Source: Patescibacteria group bacterium
Lineage (GTDB): Bacteria > Patescibacteriota > Patescibacteriia > Patescibacteriales > UBA12075
DNA: 39,695 bases
Direction: 5' to 3'
Assembly: GCA_022705905.1 (NCBI GenBank)
Contig: JAKJDO010000006.1
Span: 1 to 39,695, forward strand
In this document: positions 8,344 to 16,949 of the stretch, one piece after another
Numbering within the stretch: the stretch's first letter is position 1
Layout: each line of letters opens with the position of its first letter
The notes under the pieces: model-generated
Told to the model about the DNA's origin: nothing
Seen by the model: only the letters and a program-made list of their open reading frames with translations
Database searches by the model: none
Program-made: the position numbers and the translations under genes

Positions 8344-8898
8344 ATGAATAAATTTATTATTGTTAAGCAGGACGAATTAGCCAAGACTGTGGAATTTTTT
8401 AAAAAAGAAATCGCCGGTTTGCGCACCGGCCGCGCCAATCCAGGAATCTTAGAAGTTATTCAAGTTGATGCTTATGGCGTTAAAACGCCTATTAACGGCC
8501 TGTCTTCAATAACTTTGCAGGATGGGCAATGCATCGTTATTGCTCCTTGGGACAAGAATGTCGCTAAGGATATTGAAAAGGCTATTGTTGAGGCTGATTT
8601 GGGTTTGGGTGTGGTTAATGAAGGCGATAAAATTAGGTTGACGGTTCCACGCATGACAGAAGAAAACCGCAGAGATCTGGTAAAAAAGTTGAATGAGAGA
8701 ATGGAAAAATCTAAAATTTCAGTTAGACAATTGCGTGATGAAATCAAGCATGATATTGAAGACGCGCAAGAAAAAAAAGAAATTTCCGAAGATGATAAAT
8801 TTCGTTTTATCAAAGAACTGGATGAACATATCAACAAAACCAATGAAGAAATAAAAAGTATAAGAGAAAAAAAAGAGGAGGAAATAATGACGATTTAA
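8344..8898 (+). CDS. frr: Ribosome recycling factor
   Basis: Releases the 70S ribosome from mRNA after termination, together with EF-G. The 184-residue length matches the family (about 185). Diagnostic segments are present: GLRTGRANPGILE (about residues 25-37), the domain II beta strands (about 38-105) including SITLQDGQCIVIAPWD, the LTVPRMTEENRRDLVKKL helix start, and the long C-terminal helix ending in a KKEEEI tail. It precedes rseP; in many bacteria frr also lies near rseP and cdsA. Confidence 0.97.
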   Translation: MNKFIIVKQDELAKTVEFFKKEIAGLRTGRANPGILEVIQVDAYGVKTPINGLSSITLQDGQCIVIAPWDKNVAKDIEKAIVEADLGLGVVNEGDKIRLTVPRMTEENRRDLVKKLNERMEKSKISVRQLRDEIKHDIEDAQEKKEISEDDKFRFIKELDEHINKTNEEIKSIREKKEEEIMTI

Positions 8899-8934
8899 TA
8901 TTAATAACAGAGCCTCAAGCCATAAAATTAATTT

Positions 8935-10095
8935 ATGTTTTTAACTATTGTAGTATTTATAGCCGTATTGTCTCTCTTGGTGTTTGTTCATGAATTGGGT
9001 CATTTTTGGGTGGCCAAAAGATTCGGTTTAATTCCCGAGGAGTTCGGTTTTGGCTATCCGCCACGAGCAGTTGGCTATTATAAAAATAAAGAAGGGAAAT
9101 GGCAGAAAGTTTTTGGCAATAAACCGGTTAATGATGCGTCCGATACGGTGTACTCGATAAATTGGGTGCCGATTGGCGGCTTTGTAAAATTAGGAGAGGA
9201 TGACGTTGCTGAAGCTGGCGCAAATCATTTCAACAACAAACCGATTTGGCAGCGAGCAGCTATTTTATTTGCCGGAGTGTTTATGAATTTTTTGTTAGCC
9301 GCTTTTTTGTTTGCCGTTGGTTATATGATCGGTTTGCCTCAAGCTATAAGCGACCTAAATCCGTCTGCTGAAATCAGCAATAAGCGGATACAGATAATGG
9401 AAGTGATGTCTGGTTCGCCGGCCGAACAAGCCGAATTTAAAGCTGGCGATGCAATTTTGAGCATCAATAACGAGGCAATGATTTCTTTGGATCAGATGGA
9501 AAAATATGTTGATGAACGCAAAGGACAAAAGTTAAATTATAAAATCGAGAGAGCTGGCGTCGAGATTGAAAAAGAAGCCACTCCCGAGGTTAGACAAGAG
9601 ACCGGCAAGGGCGGCATCGGCGTAGCGATTATTGAATCGGGAATCGTCCGTTATCCGTTTTTTGTCGCTATTTGGGAGGGATTTAAAACTGCCGTTGAAA
9701 TGACTTTAGCCATTCTTTTTGCTTTTTACGTATTATTGAAAGGGATATTTACCGGCACTGGTGTCAGCGCCGATTTAGCCGGTCCGGTTGGTATCGCAGT
9801 GTTGACTGGTCAAGTGGCTAAAATGGGCTTTGTTTATATTTTGCAGTTTACCGCCATTCTTTCTATTAATTTAGCAATTATCAACGCTTTACCCTTTCCA
9901 GCTTTAGACGGCGGTCGATTGTTATTTTTGTTAATAGAAAGCATAAAGGGCTCGCCTGTTAAGAAAGAATTAGAGGGCACAATTCATTATGTCGGCTTTA
10001 TTTTGTTAATGATTTTGGTAGTGTTTGTTACTTATCGCGACGTCGCTAAATATGGCGGCAAGTTTTTTAGCAGCCTTTTAAGCCTGTTTAATTAA
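8935..10095 (+). CDS. rseP: Site-2 type intramembrane zinc metalloprotease
   Basis: Cleaves transmembrane substrates such as anti-sigma factors or signal-peptide remnants within the membrane. The 386-residue protein has the M50 zinc site HELGH at residues 19-23 in the first membrane helix and the second metal-binding motif around Asp325 (PALDGGR). Between them are hydrophobic helices and a PDZ domain (about residues 150-215; EVMSGSPAEQAEFKAGDAILSIN). One PDZ is visible, as in RasP-type enzymes, versus two in E. coli RseP. It sits between frr and hpf, 36 bases after frr. No sigma/anti-sigma pair is seen in this window, so the substrate is unknown. Confidence 0.93.
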   Translation: MFLTIVVFIAVLSLLVFVHELGHFWVAKRFGLIPEEFGFGYPPRAVGYYKNKEGKWQKVFGNKPVNDASDTVYSINWVPIGGFVKLGEDDVAEAGANHFNNKPIWQRAAILFAGVFMNFLLAAFLFAVGYMIGLPQAISDLNPSAEISNKRIQIMEVMSGSPAEQAEFKAGDAILSINNEAMISLDQMEKYVDERKGQKLNYKIERAGVEIEKEATPEVRQETGKGGIGVAIIESGIVRYPFFVAIWEGFKTAVEMTLAILFAFYVLLKGIFTGTGVSADLAGPVGIAVLTGQVAKMGFVYILQFTAILSINLAIINALPFPALDGGRLLFLLIESIKGSPVKKELEGTIHYVGFILLMILVVFVTYRDVAKYGGKFFSSLLSLFN

Positions 10096-10114
10096 TATAT
10101 CCGATAAAAATTAT

Positions 10115-10432
10115 ATGAAAGTAAAAATAAAAAGCACTAAGATAGAATTAACTCCGCAGATCAAAGATTATGTCCAGCTCAAGATGAGCAGGCTGCAAAA
10201 ATATTTAGGAAAGGTGCCGGCTCTTAATTGCGACGTGGAATTAAGTCGAGAAAATGGAATGCAAAACAGCGGCAAAATTTATCGCGCTGAAGTTAATTTG
10301 GAGTTACCCGGCAGTTTGTTACGCGTAGAGAAAACTGAAAAAGACATGCTTAAGGCGATTGATAAAGTAAAAGATCACTTAGCTAGATCGATTAAGAAGT
10401 ATAAAGAGAGAAAGCAAACAGTAAAAAAGTAG
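10115..10432 (+). CDS. hpf: Ribosome hibernation promoting factor, short form
   Basis: Binds the 30S decoding region and inactivates ribosomes in starvation. The 105-residue length corresponds to the short HPF/YfiA type and lacks the C-terminal dimerisation domain of long HPF. The sequence shows the usual start (KIKSTKIELTPQIKDYVQLKM), the central strand with YRAEVNLELPG and a basic C-terminal helix (KDHLARSIKKYKERKQ). It follows rseP by 19 bases and ends just before the secA promoter. Short HPF/YfiA proteins cannot be separated into 100S-forming and blocking types from sequence alone. Confidence 0.9.
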   Translation: MKVKIKSTKIELTPQIKDYVQLKMSRLQKYLGKVPALNCDVELSRENGMQNSGKIYRAEVNLELPGSLLRVEKTEKDMLKAIDKVKDHLARSIKKYKERKQTVKK

Positions 10433-10442
10433 GCGAATAGAT

Positions 10443-10471
10443 TTGACATTTACCCGTTTTTAATTTATAAA
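10443..10471 (+). promoter_or_regulatory. secA promoter
   Basis: TTGACA (10443-10448), 17-base spacer, TATAAA (10466-10471). The predicted +1 is near 10478, leaving a leader of about 50 bases before secA. Confidence 0.7.
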
Positions 10472-10502
10472 TAACTGATGATTAATTGATAAATTTTTAC
10501 TT

Positions 10503-10521
10503 CACGCTTCAGCGTGTTTTT
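10503..10521 (+). promoter_or_regulatory. Hairpin with T-run in the secA leader (terminator or attenuator)
   Basis: CACGC, loop TTCA, GCGTG, then TTTTT, ending 10 bases before the chosen secA start. It is either a weak terminator for the hpf unit or, if the promoter at 10443 is real, an attenuator or translation-control hairpin in the secA leader. Confidence 0.55.
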
Positions 10522-10531
10522 GTTTGATATG

Positions 10532-13345
10532 ATGAATTTCGTCTATAAAATTTTTGGTAATCCTAACGAAAAAATCGTCAAAGAACTGCAACCGGTAATC
10601 GCTGAAATTAACGGTTGGGAAGAAAAAATGGAAAGGATGTCTAATGACGAATTACGCAATCTGACAATGGAGTGGCAAAAACAGTTTACGACCGAGAAAG
10701 AAATTGCCAAAGAAGAAATTGAAAAAAAAATGAGTATTATTTTGCCGCAAGCTTTTGCCGCTGTTAGAGAAGCGGCTAAAAGAACTCTAGGCAAGAGATT
10801 GTATGACGTGCAGCTAATCGGCGGCATCGTTCTTCATCGCGGGCAAATTGCGGAAATGAAAACTGGCGAAGGCAAAACTTTTGTAGCTACTGCGCCGCTA
10901 TATTTAAATGCTTTGACCGGGCGAGGCGTTCAGCTTGTAACTGTCAATGATTATTTGTCACGGGTTGGCGCTGGTTGGATGGCACCTGTTTATCACCTTC
11001 TAGGTATGACCACGAGCGTTATTGTTCACGACTCCGCTTTTATTTATGACCCAGAATATTCTGATGATACGCAGTACGATGAACGTTTGAAACATTTCCG
11101 CCAGGCGGAACGTAGAGAGGCTTATAGCTGCGACATTCTTTACGGCACTAATAACGAATTTGGTTTTGATTATTTGCGCGATAATATGGTGCCAAATTTA
11201 TCGCAAATGGTACAGCGAGGATTAAATTACGCCATTGTTGACGAAATTGATTCTATCTTAATTGATGAAGCGCGTACGCCATTGATAATTAGCGCGCCGG
11301 CTGAAGAATCAACGGAAAAATATTATAAATTTGCGCAGTTGGTTCGCCAGCTCAAAGAAAATGAAGATTATAATATTGACGAAAAAATGCGCGCCGCAAC
11401 TTTAACGGAAGGGGGTATTGCCAAAATGGAAAAGTGGCTAGGCGTTGACAATATTTATACTACCGGCGGGATTGCCGAAGTTCATCATATCGAGCAGGCT
11501 CTAAAGGCGCATGCTCTGTTCAAGTTAGACAGAGATTATATAGTTAAGGAAGGAGAGGTGATAATCGTTGATGAATTTACCGGACGCTTGATGCATGGCC
11601 GCCGTTATAGCGAGGGTCTTCACCAAGCGATTGAAGCCAAAGAAGGCGTAAAAATTCAACGTGAATCGCAGACCCTAGCTACCGTCACCTTTCAAAATTA
11701 TTTTCGTATGTATAATAAGCTAGCTGGCATGACTGGTACGGCTGCCACTGAGGCAGAAGAATTCGCTAAAATTTATAGTTTAGATACCGTCGTTATTCCC
11801 ACTAACCGTCCCAATATTAGAAAAGACAATAATGATTTAATTTATAGAACTGAAGAAGCTAAGTATAAAGCCGTGATTAGAGACATAAAAGAAAAGACTA
11901 AAAAAGGCCAGCCGGTTTTGGTCGGCACTATTTCAATCGAAAAAAATGAAGTATTAGCTCAGATGATGGAACGAGAAGGTTTGCATCCAAACATCTTGAA
12001 CGCTAAGAACCACGAAAAAGAAGCGCGTTTTATCAGCGAAGCTGGTAAAAGCGGTAGTATAACTTTAGCCACCAACATGGCCGGACGCGGCGTTGATATT
12101 ATGTTGGGTGGGCACGAACCCGAGAAGGGCGAACCGGCCTATGAAGAATGGAAGAAAGAACATGAAAAGGTAGTGGCTGCCGGCGGTTTACATGTCGTCG
12201 GTACGGAAAGGCACGAGTCAAGGCGCATTGACAATCAGTTGCGCGGACGCGCCGGACGCCAAGGCGATCCCGGTTCGTCCCAGTTTTATGTTTCGATGGA
12301 AGATGATTTGATGCGTATTTTTGGTGGCGATCGTATGAAAAATTTGATGATAACTTTAAAAGTACCAGATGATATGCCGATTGAAAATAAAATCATTTCG
12401 AAATCAATAGAATCAGCGCAAACTAAAGTCGAAGGCAATAATTTTGATATTAGAAAACATCTGCTTGAATACGACGATGTTTTAAATAAGCATCGCGAAA
12501 CAATTTACCGTAAACGCCGCGAAATAATGGTAGCTGCGGAAAAAAAAGATGAAAATGAAGCAGCTGATAGGTTGGCTAGCATCGTTTTGGAAATGATTGA
12601 AAACGAAATTGAGCAGGTTGTTAGTTTTCATACAGCTGCAGAAAATAGTAAAGATTGGAATCTAGACGAAATTTACCAAGTTACATCAACAATTTTTCCA
12701 TTAGAAAATAAATTGAAAGAAGAGCTTTTAGGATTAGCTCAAGACGAACATAAGCTAGACAAAATAAAAATACGCACGCAAATCATTGAACATTTAGTAG
12801 CGGCAGCGCGCGATAATTACGTCAAGATAACTAAACGTTGCGAAGAACTGAATTTGAATTGGCGCGAAATTGAAAAAGCGGTTTTAATTAGAAGTATTGA
12901 TACACTTTGGATTGAACATCTTGAAGCTATGACCAGCATGCGGCAAGGTATAGGACTCCGCGGCTACGGCCAGCGCGATCCTTTGATTGAATATAAAAAA
13001 GAAGCTTATAAATTATTTAATGAGCTCAATAATTTAATCCAAAAAGAAGTTGTTTATTCTATTTTTAAAGTCGGCATGATGCAGGAGTCAATGGCTCGTG
13101 GTTTTAAGGAAACGAATTTGGCCGATCGCGCTAAACAATTTATCGCCCCGTCTAAAACGATGGACAGCTCCAACACTTCTTTTTCTGGCTTATTGCAAGG
13201 AGCCAAAAAGAATGACGGTAAACCATCGGGCAGCGTAGATTCGGTTAAACAAAAAGTAAGAAACGCTGCCGGCGATAAAGTAGGTCGTAACGATTTATGC
13301 CCATGCGGTAGTGGAAAAAAATATAAAAAGTGTTGTGGCAAGTAA
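10532..13345 (+). CDS. secA: Preprotein translocase ATPase SecA
   Basis: Motor of Sec-dependent export, acting at the cytoplasmic face of SecYEG. The product is about 937 residues and has the full family layout: DEAD motor with AEMKTGEGKTF (Walker A) and VDEIDSILIDEARTPL (DEAD-like), preprotein crosslinking region, second helicase domain (TNMAGRGVDIMLGG, RGRAGRQGDPG), helical scaffold/wing domains and a C-terminal SEC-C zinc motif (DLCPCGSGKKYKKCCG). The ATG at 10532 is preferred because SecA proteins begin close to MNF..KIFG; another ATG lies at 10529, and the upstream GTG at 10514 falls in the hairpin stem. Residues about 575-595 include a short acidic insertion (GGHEPEKGEPAYEEW) as seen in many SecAs. 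Confidence 0.97.
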   Translation: MNFVYKIFGNPNEKIVKELQPVIAEINGWEEKMERMSNDELRNLTMEWQKQFTTEKEIAKEEIEKKMSIILPQAFAAVREAAKRTLGKRLYDVQLIGGIVLHRGQIAEMKTGEGKTFVATAPLYLNALTGRGVQLVTVNDYLSRVGAGWMAPVYHLLGMTTSVIVHDSAFIYDPEYSDDTQYDERLKHFRQAERREAYSCDILYGTNNEFGFDYLRDNMVPNLSQMVQRGLNYAIVDEIDSILIDEARTPLIISAPAEESTEKYYKFAQLVRQLKENEDYNIDEKMRAATLTEGGIAKMEKWLGVDNIYTTGGIAEVHHIEQALKAHALFKLDRDYIVKEGEVIIVDEFTGRLMHGRRYSEGLHQAIEAKEGVKIQRESQTLATVTFQNYFRMYNKLAGMTGTAATEAEEFAKIYSLDTVVIPTNRPNIRKDNNDLIYRTEEAKYKAVIRDIKEKTKKGQPVLVGTISIEKNEVLAQMMEREGLHPNILNAKNHEKEARFISEAGKSGSITLATNMAGRGVDIMLGGHEPEKGEPAYEEWKKEHEKVVAAGGLHVVGTERHESRRIDNQLRGRAGRQGDPGSSQFYVSMEDDLMRIFGGDRMKNLMITLKVPDDMPIENKIISKSIESAQTKVEGNNFDIRKHLLEYDDVLNKHRETIYRKRREIMVAAEKKDENEAADRLASIVLEMIENEIEQVVSFHTAAENSKDWNLDEIYQVTSTIFPLENKLKEELLGLAQDEHKLDKIKIRTQIIEHLVAAARDNYVKITKRCEELNLNWREIEKAVLIRSIDTLWIEHLEAMTSMRQGIGLRGYGQRDPLIEYKKEAYKLFNELNNLIQKEVVYSIFKVGMMQESMARGFKETNLADRAKQFIAPSKTMDSSNTSFSGLLQGAKKNDGKPSGSVDSVKQKVRNAAGDKVGRNDLCPCGSGKKYKKCCGK

Positions 13346-13356
13346 AAAAAGAAAAA

Positions 13357-13417
13357 CCACTAGTCGCGGGCAAGGACTGATGGGTCGTTGTAGTTACGAC
13401 CGCCGTATGACTAGTGG
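13357..13417. other. Nested hairpin structure downstream of secA
   Basis: Outer perfect 9-bp arms CCACTAGTC (13357-13365) and GACTAGTGG (13409-13417) enclose a perfect 6-bp hairpin GGTCGT (13383-13388) / ACGACC (13396-13401). On the minus strand the structure is followed by TTTTTCTTTTTTT, so it could end minus-strand transcripts; on the + strand there is no T-run. It could also be a structured RNA or the secA mRNA 3' end. Confidence 0.6.
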
Positions 13418-13624
13418 CAGCTAGATATTATAAAATTATTGCGACAATGTTAATAAGTATAAAAATGTTGCGTGAAATACAAAGAATGAAGAAAATGCTG
13501 ACAGAGTTGATTCTATGCGGAAGATTTTTTATGACGTTTTTAAGTTTTATCATAAAAAATATTTGTCTAATTTTAGCTAATCTTCAAACTTTTTTTTATT
13601 TAATATTGGCTAAAATTACGGAGA

Positions 13625-13653
13625 TTGAATTTTTTTTGGTTTTGTTCTAAAAT
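13625..13653 (+). promoter_or_regulatory. Possible secD promoter
   Basis: TTGAAT (13625-13630), 17-base spacer, TAAAAT (13648-13653). Spacing is ideal, but the region is AT-rich. Confidence 0.45.
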
Positions 13654-13681
13654 TGATGGAGATGTAATTCTAATTAAGACT

Positions 13682-13706
13682 AATGCCTTTTGTAGGTATT
13701 TTTTAT
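13682..13706 (+). promoter_or_regulatory. Terminator-like hairpin in the secD leader
   Basis: AATGCCT (13682-13688), loop TTTGT, AGGTATT (13694-13700), then a T-rich run. The 7-bp stem has one G-T wobble. It lies about 40 bases before secD and just downstream of the possible promoter, as in the secA leader. Confidence 0.55.
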
Positions 13707-13743
13707 TTATAAATAAAATTAAATATTATTTTTCAATAATTTT

Positions 13744-15819
13744 ATGAAAACGACTTTCATGGATAAATTTTCTAGAGGCACTCAAGGGAAAATGCGTTTA
13801 TTTTTAGCGGGAATTATTATTTTGGTAATTGCTTGTGGGCTTATTGTCGCTGGCAAGCAATATAACAAAGGAATCGGCTGGTTGTCTGATAAAACTGGTA
13901 ATTCAATTAATTTACCAAAGATGTGGGAGTCTCCCTTTCGTTTAGGTTTGGATTTATCCGGGGGGACGCAATTAATGTACAAAGCTGATATGTCAAACAT
14001 TCCAACAGCAGATAGGTCGGTGGCAGCTGAAGGCGCGCGAGATGTTATTGAAAGACGCGTCAATGTTTTTGGTATCAGCGAACCAGTAGTGCAGACTAGC
14101 GTTTCGGGCGGGGAGTATAAAATTATCGTCGAATTAGCAGGTATTAAAAATGTCGATGAGGCTATAAAAATGATTGGTGAAACACCCCTTCTAGAATTTA
14201 AAGAACAAGCAGACGCTTCAAGAAGTTTAACTACCGATGAACAAACTAAAATCGATTCTTATAATAAAGAGGCAGAGAAAAAGGCTGAAGATGTTTTGGG
14301 AAAATTATTATCAGGCGGTGATTTTGCCGCCTTAGCCAAGCAATATACTGAAGAGGATGGCGCTAAGGAAAAATCAGGCGATTTAGGTTGGATTGTAGAA
14401 AGTGACAATCCAGAAGTTGTTAGCTTCGTTAAAAATTTAAAATCAGGAGAGTTTACTAAAGATTTAATAAAAGCCGCTGACAGTTTTCAAATTTTAAAAT
14501 TAAATGGCCTAAGGCAAAAAACAGATGCTTTTACTAAAGAGGCTGAGAATGAAGTCAGGGCAGCTCATTTATTAATTTGCTACCAGGGATCTGAAGGCTG
14601 TAGCAGTGATTTAAGTAAAGAAGATGCTTTTAAAAAAATTAGCGAACTTAAAGCCAAAGCCACGCCTATTAATTTTACTCAATTGGCAAAGGACAATTCT
14701 ACCGAGCCGGGAGCTAAAGACACTGGCGGCGAATTAGGTTGGTTTAAAAAATCAGATATGGTTTCTAAATTTGCCGAAGCTGCTTTTGTGCAGAAGGTAG
14801 GAACTATATCTGACGCCGTGGAAACAGAATTCGGCTACCACTTAATTTGGAAACAGGACCAAAGAGCAATTACCGAATATAATATTAGCCGTATTATTTT
14901 TGGTAAAATGACTGCAGCTAACTTAGCTGGCGGCCAAGAAAATTGGAAAAACACCGAATTGACAGGAAAAAATTTAAAAGGAGCCAGTGTTCAATTTAAT
15001 CCCAATAGCAGCTACCCGGAAGTAAGCCTTAGTTTTGACAATGAGGGCGCCAAGATGTTCGAAGAAATTACTGGCAGGAATATCGGCAAGCCAGTGGCTA
15101 TATTTCTTGACGGTTACGCCATTAGCACCCCAACTGTTAATGAAAAAATTACTGGTGGCCAAGCCGTTATTTCTGGCAAATTTAATGTTGAAGAAGCAAA
15201 ATTATTAGCTCAACGTTTAAACGCCGGTGCCTTGCCGGTGCCGATTGAATTGATAAACCAGACAACGGTTGGCGCTACCTTAGGTCACGATTATTTAATG
15301 GCTAGTTTGAAGGCAGGTTTGTTTGGATTTTTGTTAGTAGCATTATTTATGATTTTTTATTATCGTTTTCCCGGTGTTTTGGCAGTTGTCGCCTTGTTGA
15401 TTTATAGCGTTTTAGTCCTGGCTATTTTTAAAGTGTGGCCAGTAACTTTAACTTTATCTGGCATTGCTGGCTTTATACTTTCTATTGGCATGGCGGTTGA
15501 TGCTAATATTTTGATATTCGAGCGGTTAAAAGAAGAGCTGGGAGAAGGGAAAAACTTAGCTATGGCAGTTAACAATTCTTTTATGCGAGCTTGGCCTTCA
15601 ATTAGAGATAGCAATTTTACTACCTTAATAACTTGTTTTATATTGGCTGAATTTACCACAGGGGTTGTTAAGGGGTTTGCCATTACATTGGGTTTGGGAG
15701 TTCTAGTCTCTATGTTTACCGCTATAGTTATTACTAAAACTTTTATGCAGTTATTCGTCGGTCAATGGTTGGAAAAAAGATTGTGGCTAATTCGCATTAA
15801 AAACAAGAAAGTGAGTTAA
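13744..15819 (+). CDS. secD: Sec translocon subunit SecD with inserted tandem parvulin-like domains
   Basis: Proton-driven accessory of SecYEG that pulls exported proteins on the outer face. The first helix is at about residues 18-36, then the P1 start (PFRLGLDLSGGTQL; RRVNVFGISEPVVQ). At about residue 155 the P1 region is interrupted by roughly 240 residues and resumes at about 400 (VQFNPNSSYPEVSLSFDNEGAKMF). The insert holds two PpiC/parvulin-like units: a degenerate one (about 165-265; GGDFAALAKQYTEEDGA, GDLGWI) and a complete-looking one (270-372; VRAAHLLI, FTQLAKDNSTEPGAKDTGGELGWF, FGYHLIW). The C-terminus has the SecD membrane block with GMAVDANILIFERLKEE. Length is 691 residues; the excess over compact SecDs is the insert. 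secF follows by 19 bases. Confidence 0.95.
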   Translation: MKTTFMDKFSRGTQGKMRLFLAGIIILVIACGLIVAGKQYNKGIGWLSDKTGNSINLPKMWESPFRLGLDLSGGTQLMYKADMSNIPTADRSVAAEGARDVIERRVNVFGISEPVVQTSVSGGEYKIIVELAGIKNVDEAIKMIGETPLLEFKEQADASRSLTTDEQTKIDSYNKEAEKKAEDVLGKLLSGGDFAALAKQYTEEDGAKEKSGDLGWIVESDNPEVVSFVKNLKSGEFTKDLIKAADSFQILKLNGLRQKTDAFTKEAENEVRAAHLLICYQGSEGCSSDLSKEDAFKKISELKAKATPINFTQLAKDNSTEPGAKDTGGELGWFKKSDMVSKFAEAAFVQKVGTISDAVETEFGYHLIWKQDQRAITEYNISRIIFGKMTAANLAGGQENWKNTELTGKNLKGASVQFNPNSSYPEVSLSFDNEGAKMFEEITGRNIGKPVAIFLDGYAISTPTVNEKITGGQAVISGKFNVEEAKLLAQRLNAGALPVPIELINQTTVGATLGHDYLMASLKAGLFGFLLVALFMIFYYRFPGVLAVVALLIYSVLVLAIFKVWPVTLTLSGIAGFILSIGMAVDANILIFERLKEELGEGKNLAMAVNNSFMRAWPSIRDSNFTTLITCFILAEFTTGVVKGFAITLGLGVLVSMFTAIVITKTFMQLFVGQWLEKRLWLIRIKNKKVS

Positions 15820-15838
15820 TAATTATTTATATATTAAT

Positions 15839-16813
15839 ATGTTGAGAATAATACAAAAAAGAAATTATTGGTTTGCGCTTTCCGGAATTATTTTAATTTT
15901 GGCTATCCTATCTTTAATGACCTGGAAGTTAAAACTGGGTATAGATTTTACCGGAGGTAGTTTTATGGAATTAAGTTTTAACGAGGAGAGGCCGGAAATA
16001 AGCTTAATAAAATCGACCTTAGATCCTTTGGAGCTAGGCAGTTTAATAGTCCAGCCGATGGGAGACAAGTCGCTAGCTTTAAGATTTCAAGATACCAGTG
16101 AAGAAAAGCATCAAGAAATTTTAAAAAAAATTAATGAGCTAGCCTTTTCTCTGGAAGGCCAAAATAAGCCAGAATCAGAAAATGTTATCAAAGAAGACGG
16201 TGGCACTACTGCCAGCGCTGTTTCAAGCAACACCGTTGAAGAATTGCGATATAATGCAGTCGGCCCGACCGTTGGCAAGGAGCTGCGCAGTAAATCAATT
16301 ACAGCCGTCACTTTAGTGGTTGTTGCTATTTTGTGTTATATCGCTTATGCTTTCAGAAAGATTTCCAAGCCAGTAGCTTCCTGGAAATATGCCGTCTCGG
16401 CTATTATTGCCGTTTTGCACGATGCTTTTATAACTTTGGGTGTAGTTGCTGTTATCGGCAAGTTTTTGAACATTGAAGTCGATACGTCTTTTATTGTTGC
16501 TGTTTTGACTGTTTTGGGATTTTCAGTTCATGACACTATTGTGGTTTTTGATCGAATTAGGGAAAATTTGCCTAGGAGTAATGAAGATTTTGAGAATACG
16601 GTCAATACAAGTATAAACAAAACACTGGCTCGCTCTATTAATACAACCTTATCTACCGTATTAGCTTTGTTGGCTATTATTATTTGGGGAGGTGCAAGCA
16701 TCAAAGGATTTGTTATAGTTTTGTCCGTTGGGTTTTTGTTTGGCGCTTATTCATCAATTTTTCTCGCTTCGCCTCTACTTGTCGTTTGGGATAAATTATC
16801 CAGAAGGGCGTAG
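15839..16813 (+). CDS. secF: Sec translocon subunit SecF
   Basis: Partner of SecD in the RND-like SecDF complex. The 324-residue protein has an N-terminal helix (about 12-30), the LGIDFTGGSFMEL motif (about 36-48), a periplasmic P4 domain, and five C-terminal helices with the VLTVLGFSVHDTIVVFDRIREN motif, which carries the conserved Asp in the proton path. The periplasmic segment is somewhat extended by a Ser/Thr/Glu-rich loop (about 100-130). It follows secD directly and is ended by a terminator at 16841. Confidence 0.97.
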   Translation: MLRIIQKRNYWFALSGIILILAILSLMTWKLKLGIDFTGGSFMELSFNEERPEISLIKSTLDPLELGSLIVQPMGDKSLALRFQDTSEEKHQEILKKINELAFSLEGQNKPESENVIKEDGGTTASAVSSNTVEELRYNAVGPTVGKELRSKSITAVTLVVVAILCYIAYAFRKISKPVASWKYAVSAIIAVLHDAFITLGVVAVIGKFLNIEVDTSFIVAVLTVLGFSVHDTIVVFDRIRENLPRSNEDFENTVNTSINKTLARSINTTLSTVLALLAIIIWGGASIKGFVIVLSVGFLFGAYSSIFLASPLLVVWDKLSRRA

Positions 16814-16840
16814 TAACAAAATGACTGTTATTTGCAACAA

Positions 16841-16866
16841 AAGACCGCTTATTCAGGCGGTTTTTT
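16841..16866 (+). terminator. Terminator of secDF
   Basis: ACCGC (16844-16848) and GCGGT (16857-16861) form the stem core, extended by A/T pairs with the flanking AAG and TTT, followed by a run of T. It lies 30 bases after the secF stop. Confidence 0.8.
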
Positions 16867-16870
16867 GCTT

Positions 16871-16900
16871 TTGACAAAGGATGGCATTTTAGGGTAAGAT
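16871..16900 (+). promoter_or_regulatory. Promoter of the proS-mre unit
   Basis: TTGACA (16871-16876), 18-base spacer, TAAGAT (16895-16900), directly after the secDF terminator. It would drive proS and, given the 9-base gap, mreB onward. Confidence 0.65.
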
Positions 16901-16949
16901 AATATTGACAACTTAAATTTTTTTGGCAAGAAATTGCCTTTTATATTTT

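Larger units (their letters stand above)
13346..13743. other. Intergenic stretch between secA and secD
   Basis: 398 bases without a convincing gene. It holds a nested hairpin (13357-13417), a possible secD promoter (13625-13653) and a terminator-like hairpin (13682-13706). The middle part is very AT-rich. A 78-codon frame from a GTG at 13414 is low in complexity, begins inside the hairpin and is not accepted. Confidence 0.7.

Noticed and set aside
13383-13404. GGGTCGT...ACGACCGCC as a ZTP (pfl) riboswitch
   Set aside because: The opening resembles that family, but the conserved 3' part is missing and no purine or folate gene follows.
13414-13650. A 78-codon open frame between secA and secD
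   Set aside because: It begins with a GTG inside the nested hairpin, is low-complexity and AT-rich, has no ribosome binding site and matches no family.
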